From Pholis gunnellus (lineage: Eukaryota; Chordata; Actinopteri; Perciformes; Pholidae): DNA of 64,000 bases. The notes under the pieces were generated by a model. The model searched no databases. It saw only the letters and a list, made by a program, of their open reading frames with translations, and was not told the DNA's origin. The first letter of the stretch is position 1. Each line of letters begins with the position of its first letter. Where the stretch lies: positions 14,075,404-14,139,403 of the forward strand of contig OU342808.1 of NCBI GenBank assembly GCA_910591455.2, in the 5' to 3' direction. This document shows, piece by piece, positions 14,509 through 28,367 of this stretch. A program made the position numbers and the translations under genes.

Positions 14509-17439
14509 TTTAGAATTCTCTCTCTTTCTTTCTCTCCCTCACAGATGCTCTCACTATGCCTTCTCTAAGGGCCCCCAAAACATGCCCGGACTAGAATTTG
14601 CCAAAATATCCTTTCTCCTATCAAACACACACTGTGCCCCATTGCAGTCCCATCTCACTTATTCCGTCAACATCTCAATTAATACCCCTTAGGAGGCCTG
14701 GCGCCCCGCAGGGCCACAGAGACTGGAGGATTCTCCCTGTCAGTGTTCACCACAGATGCTGTAGGGCAGTTGTTTTAAACCATGTCACTAAACTATAATT
14801 TAACTCCATCTAAGTCCCAAATAACACCAACAGATTAAACACATTGATTCAAGAGCAGTTGGTATTATCATGTGCGTGTATGTGCCTGTGTTTGTGTCAT
14901 TGCATTTGAAAGTTAGTCCAGCTCATCCTTCTTTTGAGTATTCAGGGCCTTTGATCTTCAGCGCTTGTGTTAAAGCTTCCAAACACACCATACATTTGGT
15001 GTTTATGAAATGCATGTATTTGTGATTTCCTTTGATAACTTGGAAGTTTAAAGAAAACTGCTGCTTAAGGCAGAGGGCTTTTATATTAAATCAATATGAT
15101 GGCTGTGCAACCAATGCCTGTAGATCTGCAACAGTCTCTGTCCCCTGTCTCTCTCCTCTCGCCCTGCCTGGTCCTCCTGTTCAGTAGCTAATGGATTGTT
15201 GTGGTTTCCAGGGTCTGCTCCAGAAATGTTCTCCTGCAGAGATGTCCTAAGAAGTGCCCTCAGCTGGTCCCTCCGTCTGCCATTAGGCCTCTCCACACTT
15301 TTTATCCCTAGACCTCCGAGACCTCAAACTGCCAAATGAGTTGAATTATGGCCAGTTATGTGGAGTGGACCCGGCGTCACGAGGGAGAGGCCTGAGTCAG
15401 TGGAACTAACCACACTCCTGACCATTAAAAGGCAGCCTGACACTAGCTCTTCATCTTTCCCCTGCTCTCAAAGGCAAGCACTGCAAACCCATGTCCCCCA
15501 GAGGAGAGACACAGTACAGCAAACCAACCAATGAGCCAGGCAGCTCGCCAGCCAGTCTTTCAGGCAGGCAGGAAAGCAACCAAAGCGCCCATCTCCTCCA
15601 TAGTCTAGCACCCGCATCATTACAATTGTTAAGCGTTTCCTGGACCCTTTTTGTTTTTAGGTGTTCACATATTTTTGCCTTACATTTTTGCCCTATATAT
15701 TCACGTGTTTCTCATCTGTCTCTCCCCTCGATGTTCTTCAATCCCCTTTTCCTTTTTTTCCCTTTGCCCTTCAGCTAAGTAGGCGGGGTTGCCGGGTTAT
15801 AACCACACAAGGTTAATTGCAACAGCTAAAACAAGCATGGAGGCCAGGGCTACAGCTACCGTATAAAGGAGGACATCTGAGTCTTGCAAACCCTCACGAA
15901 TCTACTCACAACAGCTACAGTCACACGGATGCTGATCGCGGCGGCCTAAGAGACCACAGTTTGCATCCCTCCCAGACAGACACAGGAGACACATGCACAC
16001 ACATACCCACACGTGAACACATGCACACTCACACTGCACTGAATTTGATCTGTCACAATAACAGGGGCATCATGACATGATGGATACAGCCCTTTTTCCC
16101 CCCTTTTCTCTCCCCCGTTCTGCCTCTCCCCGGTAATCTTGATGCAGTGTGTAATGTTTGCTGTTGCCGGCGGCTGGAATTGAATGAGTGATACAACCAG
16201 AGGTGCTGGGATTACCGTGGGCAGAATTGATGCTATCTGTCCAATGATGTGTTATTTTGTGGAAGTGAGGCAACAAACCGGAGAGAGAAATGGTCGCAGC
16301 ACTCTGTATGATTTTACAGTTTAAGTGGTGAAAGACAAATAGAATAACAGTGATGTGCTAGCAGGGGTTGTAAATGGTTGAATAATTTTCCTCGATTTCA
16401 ACATTCATTTATCTTTTCCACAGTCTTTTGCAGGGCTTCACATGGCAGCTTGAATGCTATTTATCCCTCTAGTCTATACTCACAATTGCAGCATCAGCTA
16501 GCTCAGCGCCCATCTTTAGAGGTGAGACAGGTGGCGTCCAGTCTCTAGTCCTCTAATAGGGTCGACTCAGAAAAAGGTCAGAGGTAAACTAATGACACCT
16601 GCAATAGAGGCTAAGGCTGAGCAGGGGCTGGGCTTGTGGGAATAAAAGTGTGCTGCTTTTAGACTTAGCAGGCTGTGCCTGGGTCAGACACCAACCATTG
16701 AAAATACTAAATTCAGCTCTTTCTGCCAGTTTGGGGCACAAGCTGGAGGTCTTGGTGCTATTGTTGTGGGGTCAGGTTAAAGCCGTCCAGATTGCCAGAG
16801 CAGCTGACAACCATTCATCACAAATACAGCAAGAGTTCAGCACTGTATAGCTATAGAGTTCTGCTTAGGTAGGTTAAAGTCAAAAGTTTTCACTTTTCAC
16901 AGTTGCTCATGCATTTTAATGGTGATATTGGTTTGGATTTCTACATTGATGAAGAGGTCATTCTAAAAATGCACATTGTTGTTGTTGTTTTACTGCTATG
17001 GGAAACTCTGGTAGGCACTAATTTGGTCCGATGCATTAATCACAGTAGTCTCTTTTTGTCCTGTGACTTTTTGACATTTCAACAAACTTCTTTTTTTTCT
17101 GTGTCTAGTTGTGTCTAGTCAGGTATAACTAATTAATTTGGTCACTATTTCGAGTTTTGCCTAAAGCTCAGTTTTGGCATCTTTTACACAGTTGATCCGT
17201 TCTATTTTGCAAATATTTCAGCTATTGTAGGCAACATCTTACTGCTCCGTTACAAAGCACCTTCTCAGGATTACGCACTTCTTACTAACTTGCTTTTGAT
17301 ATACAGAAGCCAATTTTCAAATACTCTCTCTTCTGTCACTCACTTTAATTTACAGTATGTATTTATGTGTAATTATTGTATGTTTTTTGGCTGGCAGAGA
17401 GAGACTGCTGTTGGCTTTGAGAGAAAAATGAAATAAGAA
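14509..17439 (+). other. Intron sequence, nothing firmly recognised
   Basis: Mixed noncoding DNA. A hydrophilic minus-strand frame at 15081-15296 and pyrimidine-rich patches near 15700-15770 have no supporting splice sites or domains. Confidence 0.55.
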
Positions 17440-17610
17440 GGGCTATTTTTCTCCCCTCCTGTAAACAGCTGGCAGCATCCCATGCTTGCACAATTAATGG
17501 GCATCTAATTGGCAATAATCATTTTTACTTAAGCAAATTTAAAATAGGCAGTTGCCCCTGGAACAAACAGCTGTTGGTGGAACCTTCTGGCAACATAGCG
17601 TTGATGTTTG
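17440..17610. promoter_or_regulatory. Candidate conserved noncoding element
   Basis: Non-repetitive, with several homeodomain-type cores (CACAATTAATGGG, TCTAATTGGCAATAATCA), two CAGCTG E-boxes (near 17467 and 17569) and little simple sequence. The clustering of E-box and TAAT motifs suggests an enhancer; this is inference from composition only. Confidence 0.3.
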
Positions 17611-20129
17611 AGGATATGGCTGATCAATGCTTACAGGAGGTGGTCCATACATGAACACTCACTTAATGTTGGCACACACTTGCACAAGCTTTTCTATTTC
17701 AATCCATCAACAGTGCTGGAGGATTTACTGTATGTTGCCTTCAGGTTTTTTTTATGCATACATTAAACTGCACTGCACTTATTTACTGGATTACCACATA
17801 TGTTGTGCTTGAATTGAACTGTGTTGTAACATAGTTCCCATTGTAGGTTCCTCTAATTATTGTTATGTAACAATAACTGTTTACAACCCAAATTGCCTTC
17901 TGTGCCATTTAGTCGAACAAAACCAAAGCTGTGTGTTCTGCCTCTAATTGTTCACCTAGGTGACACTGATGGGACACTGAAGTCTCTGGTTGTTATATTA
18001 TATTATAGTGTAGATTCACTGCTTACATCTTCGTCTTCCTCATATTTAAAATAGCATATAGAGTGTAACACCATGCTGAGGTACCTCTATGGTGCTTCTA
18101 CTTTCTTGTAGCTAATTTATGTCAGGTCATCCACAGTACTTGAGACACATAATGAGCCAGATTGTTTTTTTTTGTATCCTGGAATTTTGTAAATGTGCCA
18201 TTTAATTTGAACTCAGAGGAAGTAACCCTTGAGCACTTAGATCACTGAACACAGTGAATTAAATATGTGGTGTCAGAAGAACTTACAAAAGTTACAAGAG
18301 GAACAATTAAAGAGAGGCGTTTTTATATATGTGCTTCAGTTAGAAAGGCAGTATATGTAAGAGTTAGTTAAAGAGAAGAAGTGTTGTATTATTACTCTGA
18401 TGATTTCTCTATGGTGTCAATGATTTGTCAGCCATACTGTTTTTAACATACTTGTTGAATCCTCTTTTGGCAGCTTTTAAGGTCAGACCACTGCAATGTG
18501 AATCTGTTGAGTTGTGATTTCATTTAACTGAAAGCAATCCCGCCATGGTCATGAATCAATAATGAAATCCTATGAAGAAGTACAGCACTGGCAGGAAGGA
18601 CAGACCCTTGCGGCTGGCAAACAAGCAGGCAGTGAGCAATGAATTAAACACAAAATTCGTCTTTGCCATATAACTCATCTGACCGGGAGTTACTCAGACT
18701 GAAAGCCTTATAGAACATGAAGGAAAAAAAGGGAAACTGTGGTTCATTTGATAAAGGTACAGAGAAAGTCTCTTCCACATTGGCTTCGGGACTTCTAATA
18801 TCATAACACATTATTTTACATGATGAAGTCTCTTCTGGTTTAAGCCAGGAGCCCCTTTTAAGCCCTTTGATTAAAGGTGGAATGAGTGAGGGTAAAAGAG
18901 AGAGAGTGAGTGTGTAGGATGCTGAAAAGTAATGTCAAACAACTTGATTGTGAGAATGGAATGGATTAAAGGCATTGTTTGAGCTGAAAGAGGAGGTACC
19001 TTCCACACCGCTGGCTGCCATCTTATCTCGCCGCCCCAACAGTGGTCTAATCTGTTGGTCGAGTATACGCCTTCAAGTAATTTCAATCTGTCAGACAGAC
19101 AATGGAGCTGCCACCTAGTTGCTCATCATGGATTACTGTACTGCGCATCCTGTCCCGCCCCTACACAGACCCCTGACAAAGGACTTAATTGAATATCCGT
19201 CCATGGCTAATTTGTGTTTGTTCCTTGTGGGAATATGTCGAAGCATAAGCCATACAAAAATACATACAGACTTGTTTTCACATGCATGCTCTTTACAGTA
19301 AGCACGTAAACAACCCCACAAAGCTGTGTGCACATACCCCTTATAGGAATTTATTTTGAGGCTGTTTGTTCATTTACTCTGATGTTGAAAGTCAGGTACA
19401 ATTGCTTCCAGTCCTTATGGCTAAACTGTAAACAAATTGAATGGACTGGATTCAATTAACTCTGTCTAACCTAACATATAATTACATGAAAGCACAGAGT
19501 GAGGAGTGGGAGATAAAGTAGGTTTTTTACCCTTGAACCGTAACCCTACGTTTTTCATTTGTTTATCAAATTAATTTGAGCCAGTAGATTTGTTATGCTT
19601 GGGCTTAAATACATATAATCACCCATTTTAGCTTTAAATTACACTTGTGCTTAAACTAATTAATCCTCAATGTTTATCTTGCATAAACAGTGATGGCTTT
19701 GCATTATACATCTACGTTGTTTATCAACAATTATTTATTTATTGCCATCACAATTTCCTCATTGTCCAAAGACGCCATCTCGTCCTTGTTTTTAGAGATT
19801 GGGTTATGACATTGAATGACATTGGTATTAATGATGGCACACTGAAGCGGTATTTCACTGTGAATTGGTTGCATTTAAAAAAATTAAAATAAAAGAATAA
19901 TGAAAGTGAAAATAAATAAATTCCACATGATCGTGTTTAAAAAAATGTAAATATTAATACAAAAAATTAAAAAATCTCAGAATCTAGAATTTGACTCGTG
20001 GAAATCCACGCTGTCCATGTTTTCTAAACTGAGGAGAATGTCTGTCTGTCTGTCCAGGTCTTCTGAGGTGACAGCTGTGCTTCATCTCATATGATGATGT
20101 GTTAAACAAAACACTGCCCACATGTTTGC
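17611..20129 (+). other. AT-rich intron sequence
   Basis: AT-rich noncoding DNA, notably 19860-19980. No repeat family or exon was recognised. Confidence 0.55.
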
Positions 20130-20560
20130 CTTAAACTAAGTAGCCCTTAACTGCTTGGACAGACAGCAGGCTGTTGCACTTTATGTATTTGTTTATTTTC
20201 AAGATAAGGGGCCTCTTTTATGGATAAGCAGCTGACGCTCCCGCTCTGTCAAGCTGGGACAGGCTGAGGGAAGATAAAATAGAGTCTGTTAATCTGGTGC
20301 TGGTGAGCAGAGAGAGCGATGTTATTGACCTACGCTGGCAGCAATGTGTTTCAATTATACACCGCCATCCATTTGTCAGGCAAGCGGAGCGATGGGGGGG
20401 GACACGGAGTTCAGGCCTGGGTTAGAGTCATTCTCCATCACTTATGATGTGTCTTTGGAAAGCACTTTAATTGAATTACCCAATTTATTCTTCAAGCAAC
20501 AATGCCCTGGCCCAGACCCATGACGTGAGACAATTAGATACAAGTTTAAAATCAGGCAGT
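20130..20560. promoter_or_regulatory. Candidate conserved noncoding element
   Basis: Complex unique sequence with GATAAAATAGAG, TCAATTATACACCGCC, CACTTTAATTGAATTACC and AACAATGCCC (a SOX-like ACAAT core). It stands between AT-rich flanks. Enhancer function is inferred only from this motif mixture. Confidence 0.28.
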
Positions 20561-22979
20561 TTGCATACTTCATCTTTTCATGGTGTACACAGGGAAGGAG
20601 ACAGCTAACTTATGGTGACTTTCTTCCCCTCTTCATCCTGAATGAATTCTATTAATGTGAGTGGTGCGACTCTATCGTGACAATTTTCCTTGACACCTTC
20701 TTGGTGCGACTGCTTGACGTACAGCTTCATGCAACCTATAATATGGTAAGTGGCGCTGCCTGTGTGTTGCTACCCACCCATGTGCACCATGTGTATGCAT
20801 TCTGTTGGACTGCAACTGGTAATTTGTCAGCACAAAACTCCCGATGCTTTTGCTAAGTGGTCAATTGAGACTATAATGTATTGTACTGTATAATCAACTT
20901 AAAGATAACTTCATCTGATGTACAAGCAGTGTACCCTTGACCAATGCTGAAACATTTCTAATTCATACAATCCATCATAGCCAACATAGAAATGGTGGCT
21001 TCTCAGTTGCACATCCACATGTCTACATCTGTCTCTTTACTGTAGCTAGAGAAATGCTGCACGTGCAAGGCTCATAGTCAAAACTAAGGTGCGTGAGTTT
21101 TTTCTCCTTTGTTTACCGATCTTCCAAGCAGATTTTCTTGAATATTTTCCCTGATATTTGCAAATTGCAAGTGTTTGAGTGTGATTAATTCTAATCAAGT
21201 TCAATTTATTCTGCTAGAGCAGCTGGAAGAGGCCTAAGTGTTGCCTGCGTTCTGTCTGTGAGCTGTCTGACAAGATGGCCTGGCAGTCGATCACCTCAGC
21301 CCCAGTTCCAGGTGTAGGGAAGGTGCTTGTGTCAGATGCACACTGGCCTACTTGCACTCTGGCCCTCACACCTGGCCGTTCACCAAACTCTGATTGTCAG
21401 TTCATCTATTTTCACCAAGACAACAAGTCTCACTGTCTGCACCCACTATCTGTCACTAATCAACAGTGTTGCTCTTCCAGTATCTCCACAGCTCATCTTG
21501 TTAAGGGCGAAAGAATCGTGGATAAAAATGTGCTCTCTATAAGCATGTAATGTACACCAATTATGTTAATTAGCAGTGTTGCAGATGGCCCAGTGTTGAT
21601 TGCAGCTTTAGGATCAGAAGAGGCTGTCTGAAATTTGAATGTGGGAGTCACGTGACACTCATTACTGCGTAACCTCAACCAAAAATCCCTTTGTCACTCG
21701 TCATCCATCTGTGCTGACTGTCTTTGACAGATAAGACTACATGCAGAACTCTATGCAGCTGAAGAGTTGCACAACACGCAACAGAGAAACACTATCCCTA
21801 GTTTTTAATTGGCAGTTCCCTCGTTAAGATGAATTTGGGTGTGTTCTCAAGACAATGAGTAACATGAGCAATAAGTCATCTGAAATGGCAGTTATTGGGA
21901 GATAGAGTGAATGAAACAAGGATAACGTCCTATTACAGGATCATACTGTCATTTACAAAGTAATCACACAATAAATGCTGACTAATGATAGTAAATAGAA
22001 TCGTTGAGACGTGTTTTTCTTTTTTTCTTTTTTTGTGTGTGTGATTCTGACAGTCTACCTCATCGGGATATACATAGTTATCCACTCCCAGCATGCTGGC
22101 TCCAGGGGCAGGAGAAGCCACTCCAAATGCCAGTCCTCTATGGGAACTGTGACATTCGAAGTGTGCCAAGGTGTGCCGTGTGTTGGAAATGCATGTGCAG
22201 TCAGCTGTAAATTCATCATCATCATCAGCCATGATGCTCTTTGTTCCGGCTATTGAGGCGAGTCAGTTTATCCCCCGTCTTCTGTCAGACCATGCTGAAG
22301 TGAACCCATGCTGATGTCCAAATGAATGGAGTCCTTTCATAAAGGCAGGGCCATTGAACTCTGGAGACAGAATATTGCCTTAAGTCCTGCAACCTTTGTG
22401 GCAGGGGGTTCCTGCCAGGCATGATTCCTGTTTAGTGAATAAGTGGGGTAATTATGGTGCGGTTGGGGCTGTGCAGCAAATGTCACCAGCAGATAAACAG
22501 TGGGAGCAACCCTTCCGTAAAGGCCTGATTTATCCACCCTGGACCTCCTGTAGCCTGCAGATGAATTAGGAGCACTTGGGTGTAAAAACCAAACTAGCTT
22601 CTCTTGATTTCACTGGAGTTCAAGGATGCATATAATTGGAGAAACAGTAGTTAGCAAATAAGGCCCCATGTTAAACCTCACTTAGTCACACACCACATCT
22701 CTCATGGTCTAAAAGGCAGGTGCTTGTTTGATCTGTGGGCAGTGCGTGAATAATATGCAATAACATTGCAGAGATTTAAATATTTCGTGTTGAATTCAAG
22801 TTGCTTCAATAGCTGCAACACAAATGTAATGTTGCATTTCTATTCCTGAACTACTAATGGAAACTACAAGTGTAAATAACCCCTTACATTGATGGTTTTA
22901 TGTGTTGCTGAATGTGAATCTTAAACTTCTCCATTCCAAGTCACCTCCTCTGTATCGCTGATTGGTGGATGAAACCACC
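20561..22979 (+). other. Intron sequence, nothing recognised
   Basis: Mixed noncoding DNA with short T-rich runs near 22015-22035. No recognisable repeat or exon. Confidence 0.55.
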
Positions 22980-23480
22980 TCCATTGCAATCCATTAAAGA
23001 GTGCCCACTCACTCGTGACTGCAGGGCAGCCTTTATAACATCATGAGCCTGGGGAAATGGGAGAGCCAGCCAGCGTCATTCCATTACCTGCTGAAATGGA
23101 TGCCCCTGTATCTCCTCCTTGATTAGCTTTGTCTCGAATAACAATGATAGCTTTAAGTGTGTCTAATTGAGGCCGGGCTCGCCCTCCCTCTCTGTGTGAA
23201 AGTGCTTACTCATTTTGTCTGTCCTTTTAATAATTACATTATCATTTTACGCCCCTGCCGGTTCCTTGGGAAGTGGGCTGGCGCTTTTTTTGAAGTGAAA
23301 GCTCATTATTGGAGCTGAATTATGTGCAGTTTATTGATCCCCATGGTGGATTATGGTGCTCTAAGTTAGTCTAGACAGAATAGTTAGCCAGATGACAGAT
23401 AGGAAACATAGAGGCCCCAGGGGAAAGATCCCTGGGCTCAGTAAGCAATTAATGCCTGCCAGGTAATGGAATTTAAGTTT
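22980..23480. promoter_or_regulatory. Candidate conserved noncoding element, the strongest in this intron
   Basis: Five hundred bases of high-complexity sequence containing TCGAATAACAATGATAGC (a SOX-like AACAATG), GTGTCTAATTGAGG, TTTTAATAATTACATTATC (clustered TAAT/ATTA), TTGATCCCCATGG and GGATTATGGTGC. It has no simple repeats and no reading frame with splice sites. This mixture of homeodomain and SOX cores in a GC-moderate setting is what deeply conserved vertebrate enhancers look like, but I cannot check conservation. Confidence 0.35.
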
Positions 23481-26400
23481 ACACTAAATCCACCAATGCC
23501 TTGACATTTGAAGTGCCTTATAAAAAAACATTAGCCTAATGAGACGGTCGAGAGCAGCAGAGGCATTCTTTTACACAATGTTTCTCTCTCTCACACTTTT
23601 CCTTTTGTTTTTTCTTCTTCAACTTCATGACTCATCCCGTGCAAGCACACGAATGCCCCTCAACCACTACCCTCTTCCCATTCTCTAATTACTTAACACT
23701 ATAAATTCACACTGGGAAAATGGTGCACGGTGGTACTTTTTCGATTTGTGTTTTCCTCTCTTGATTGGCCGGCTGCACGTTTGATTGATTGGCTTTAGTT
23801 GGGTCCATTTTCCAGACAGGCTTTGCTAATCTCCATCTTAGGCTACGTGAGGGTGTTTGTGTGATAAAGTGCACAATGAGTGGAGGAAAGGCCAAAGTGC
23901 TGAGTAAGAAGCCAAGCAGGACATTCATCTCTATAAAGGCGAGGATGGATAAGGATAAGGCTATCCATCATTATCTTGATGAACATGCCACGTTACCAAA
24001 GGCATTGCCTCCCTCCATCCAGGGCCAGTTCTCCCGTGGACTTGTGAGGATCTCCGTCACATGAGGAGTAAAGAGGTTGAGCGTGTGTGTTAAGACATCT
24101 TGGGTCAGGGCGAGGTATTATTTGACATTTTTCAATACTGATACACCAAGACTACACCAGGACATTTCTTTTTTTATATTTACAAGTTTTTTTTTTCTAA
24201 AATAAACTATATTTTCATAAAAACATATAGAGAAAACATCCATACAAGAACTGCCTGAAGAAAATAGTCTTAAGATTCGGCAAACATTTTGAATAAGTGG
24301 TCAGGTGCTATCTGATTGAGGCTAAGTAAAGTAAAGTAAGTAAACAAGATCACAAATCTGGCCAGACATTCAGAGTCAGCTTGACAGATTTCAATACTTG
24401 GTGCTAGAGGCACATTTAGTTTTGGATCAGAAAAGTACTGAGTTTCAATATCAAGCGCTAGTCTGGGTGTCTGAAAAGAGAGTTTGTCAGTTACTTTTAT
24501 ACAAAGTGTATTTACCTCTCAATAAAATCCATGTCCTTCCCCCACAGCTGAAAAAAAATAAATCACATCCATGCGTTGGTGTGGACACACAGACAGACAC
24601 TTTATTAGGGCAGACTGCCAGTTGCTGGACTAAACTATTTAAAGTATGGTCCTTAATGAAAAATACTGGATAGCTAGGCAGCGTGCTGCACCTGTTAAAA
24701 ACAGCCTTGTACATCCTGGAAGTGAGAGAGGGAGCCAACAACTTTACCCCGTAATAAGGCCAATATCTAGCTGAAAGCCTTTCTGTGCCTTTTGTGTGGT
24801 TTACCGTGTCCTTGGCTCATAAGCCTTGATAATGTTAGTAAATACATACAGCGGCATGGATAAACTGGGCTGTAATCCACACTACCTCTAGATGGAAGAG
24901 GAATGGAGCGATACGGGGGTGAGGGGAGGAGAGAGAAGCGGCTGATTAGACTGGTTTTACTGCTCCTCTGCCGACCTAGAAAAACACAGCAGCCCTGACC
25001 TTGCATAGCAGAGCCCTTATATATCTAATGATCTCTGAGTACCTTAATGATACAATGTGTTCTCTCTCCCACTCTTTCCCCTCCATTTTCCTTATCCTTC
25101 TTTCATGCCTTTCTCTCCCTATTCTCTCTCTTTTAGCACACGCTTGTGCACATGCACACTAGTCCACACGCACACAAAGTACACAGCCTTGAAAATCCCA
25201 GTCAGCAGTTTGGGCTAGGAGTCTAGCAAATGAGCTGTCCTATTGAAATAGAAAGGAGAGTGCTCTGTGCTGCAGAAAATGCTGCTATGGCAAGCCTTAC
25301 AGAAGAGAGACGTGGGGAAAATTACTTGTTCGGACAAAGAAACATGAGAATGTCCTTTCACTACAAATGTACCAATTTACATTTAGACGGAGCAGATTAC
25401 ATCCATTTATTCCATATTTTATTTCAATTTTACCCTTCTTTTTTTTTACCACAACTATATCTCATCTCATTATCATTGATAAAACACCACTAAGTGCTGT
25501 AAGAGAGAGAAAAAAAGTCCAATTCAAAAAAATGCAATTTCTCTCATTGAATCAGCGTTCTTTCCTCTCCTCCTTAGTACTCCATTGGTTTGAACACTCC
25601 CACAGTGTGGTTGGACTCCAGCAGTTTAATGGCGGCTTTTATACAGCTCAGCTCCATTGCATCAAATGAACCTAACCAACCATAGTATCTTCTTACATTC
25701 TTAAAGTGGGGTGTGTAATAGTGTCCCATCCTACCAACAGAAGTGTATCTTTAGATATGTTGGGTCTTGGCTGGTTGATCGGACTCACTTATCAAGCTGT
25801 TTGATACATCACAATCTCCAGCTTTATGGAAAAAAAATATTTCTAAAGTTTTCATTAGGTTTTGAGTTCCCAGACCATTTTGTCAATGTGTAGAAAACCG
25901 CTTCCACTGGCTTTAGTCATTCATTCTTGCGTCTAATTCCCTTTCTTTGACCACTTAAACCATAAACCTCCATTTGGTCCTGGTATTCCCCCTTCTCACT
26001 CTATCCACCCATAGTAATTAAGTTTCGATTCAGCTCTGAATAGGAATGTTAAGATGGAGGGTTATCACTGGGGTTCTGGAGCCTCACCCAATGAAACACC
26101 TATAGTGACCTCTCTGATTTACCCAACAGGGGTCCCCTCCTCCCCCCTTGATATCCCTCTCCCCTTCATGGCCATCTTGTTGTGTGGTCTCCTCTCTTCA
26201 GTTCTCTCATTTCTCCCTGCGTAAAGGCCTGGGAGGTGGGTGGCAGGGGAGGAGTGGGGCGGTTGAAGAGAAAGCCTTCTGTCCCTGGATGAGTGCGTGT
26301 GGATAAGAAGTTGTTTGAATTCATAATTGTGCTCTTGTGAAGGGGGAGATTTGTAAAGCAAGGCTGGGTTCATTGTGTGGCAGTGCGAGTCCGGTGGAGG

Positions 26401-28254
26401 GTGCGAGCTGCTCAAAGCTAATGTAATCTACGCTATTAGAGAGGGTTAATTAGCTGCTGAACTGGAGCCTGAAGAGCAGGCAGAGAGGGAGAGACACAGA
26501 GAGTGAGACCGAGAGAGAGAGATGGAGGGCGGGCAGTAGGGATAGAGAGGTCTTCAGGGAGTCATTAGAGACTGCTTGTTGTAATACAGCCACACAGTCA
26601 ATAAGGCTACACCTCTGAGGAGTAGAAGAAAGGCAAAGACAGACATGGAGGGAAAGAGTTTCACTCCATGAAAAATATCTGGACGGCAGCAGCTCTGCAG
26701 CACATTTTGATAAACCAGAGATGAATTGTATGGCTTTATCTTATTATTATTAAAAATGTATTTGAAAAACTCAACAGCAATGTTTCTTTCCAGACATCAT
26801 TACCCAGTTCACTCAAGATAATCCACAGCCCAGTTTTATTTAGGAACTATTTTCCATCTCCCGAAGTACAATCGCCAACCGTATCACCGCGCAGAAGGAA
26901 GCTTGCATCTATATTCGATACCTCTCGCTCACCTAGCAGAACTGAACTTGCTAACGTTACAGCTCAACTGAGTAGGACAGCATTAATGTTTACACCTCTC
27001 ACTGTCATGAACATGAGCCTCTCGTGCATAAGTAGATGCATGCTTCCTTATAAAATATGTATTTTGGATTTTGGATGTGAACTGTCCTTTTAAGCAAAGT
27101 ATTGATTTCTTGAATATGGTATGAAACTCTGTGACTAAATCATCACAAACATTGCTTTGAATAACAAACAACAGTAGTAAGAGAAAAAAAAGAAGAAAAA
27201 AAACCCTTCTGTTTTGACCGGCTTTTTTCTTTCTTGATCTTGTGAATTGTTTGTAATGTAGTGCACATAAGGATAATATTCATTCATCATATATATCTTT
27301 TTTAATCATACTTATCTGCCACTGTTCTGCTGCAAAAAGGCCTACTTTCTGCTCAGTGTTTTCTTATCCTTTACTGTGTCATGCAGGTGGAAATCCTCGG
27401 CTTGAAGTAGCTCCAGTGAAGCTCTGCTGGCCTCTGCTAGCAGACTATTTGTATCTATCACTGTGTCCTCTAGTAGTCCATCCTATACTGCCATGGGTCT
27501 CATGTCGCTCTGAGCAAAACTTCACTTAAGATGGGTAGTTAGTGCCTGCTCCCTTGGCATTTTAATGCAGATTAATTACTTTCCCTGGGCCAAGCAATCC
27601 ATTTTTGTGTGTTTGTGGATGTTTTTAGCTTTTCTTGACCTTGGGGTGAAGACAGAGAGAAAGGAAAAAGAGAGGGGAATAAAAAAAAAACCTCCACAGT
27701 AGAGTTATACCCTCAATTTAATAGCAGAGTGAGGTGTTTCTCCAGCATCATCAGATCAATGGAGAGTAAATAGCCCACACTTCTTGTTTCACAGTGCAGT
27801 ATTGATCTTTTCCTCAGCCTCGGCTTCCCTTTCCCCGGGATCTCGTGTCTTTCAACCCCTGGGACTGTGCTGATTGCCATAGATTGGACAAGCTAACAAG
27901 CGCATGATGAGGAACCAGTCTTTCTTTTCTCCTCATAGGCTGTTTCATTTTTTTCTTTGTGGCACTGGCATGAACACACACAGACAGACAGACAAACAGA
28001 CAGACATACACACAGGGACTTAAAACATCAGATCTACACAGCTCAGCGCCATAAAGGAGTATGCTGCTTCTTTCTTGTTCCCTCTGTTGTTCACGTTGTT
28101 CTGTCTTCATCTACACTGAGAGGATCTACTGTAGCTGTGCCTGTCTTTGGGATGTCAGCCAGGCTGCTGGAGTATACCAACCTAACTACAGAGCTACTCA
28201 GAGATACAGTGTGTTTCTTCACCTCACTGGGAACTTTATTTTTTTTTTCTCCAG
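23481..28254 (+). other. 3' part of the 25 kb intron
   Basis: Holds short GA-rich patches (26486-26522), A-rich runs (27181-27202), a GACA run (27978-28006) and a motif-rich stretch near 26410-26460 (GGTTAATTAGCTGCTG). It ends in a T-rich acceptor for exon C. No other exon was recognised. Confidence 0.6.
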
Positions 28255-28367
28255 CTGGCACCACGTTTGTTCCAGAATCTTCCATCATCTCTGAAAATAT
28301 CTCAAGTGTCCTGCGGAGAGCGACACACCCTGTTTGGGCTGGAGGACGGCAGCGTGGCGGCATGTGG
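28255..28367 (+). CDS. RCC1-repeat protein, exon C (113 nt)
   Basis: The acceptor follows a T-rich tract (tttttttttctccag) and the donor is gtaagt at 28368. It reads in phase 0 from the preceding exon: LAPRLFQNLPSSLKIS, then QVSCGERHTLFGLEDGSVAACG, the last G being split across the next junction. PRLFQNL matches the 'P..V..L' strand of an RCC1 repeat and VSCGERHTL the CGxxH core. The exon is flanked by introns of 25.4 and 33.1 kb. Its length is not a multiple of three, so skipping it would shift the frame and remove one blade core. ORFs of 122 and 176 codons on the opposite strand here are shadows of it. Confidence 0.94.

Noticed and set aside
14326..14692. Thr/His-rich ORFs
   Set aside because: Translations of CA microsatellites.
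15081..15296. Hydrophilic 71-codon minus-strand ORF
   Set aside because: No domain, promoter or splice evidence; composition follows the pyrimidine-rich opposite strand.
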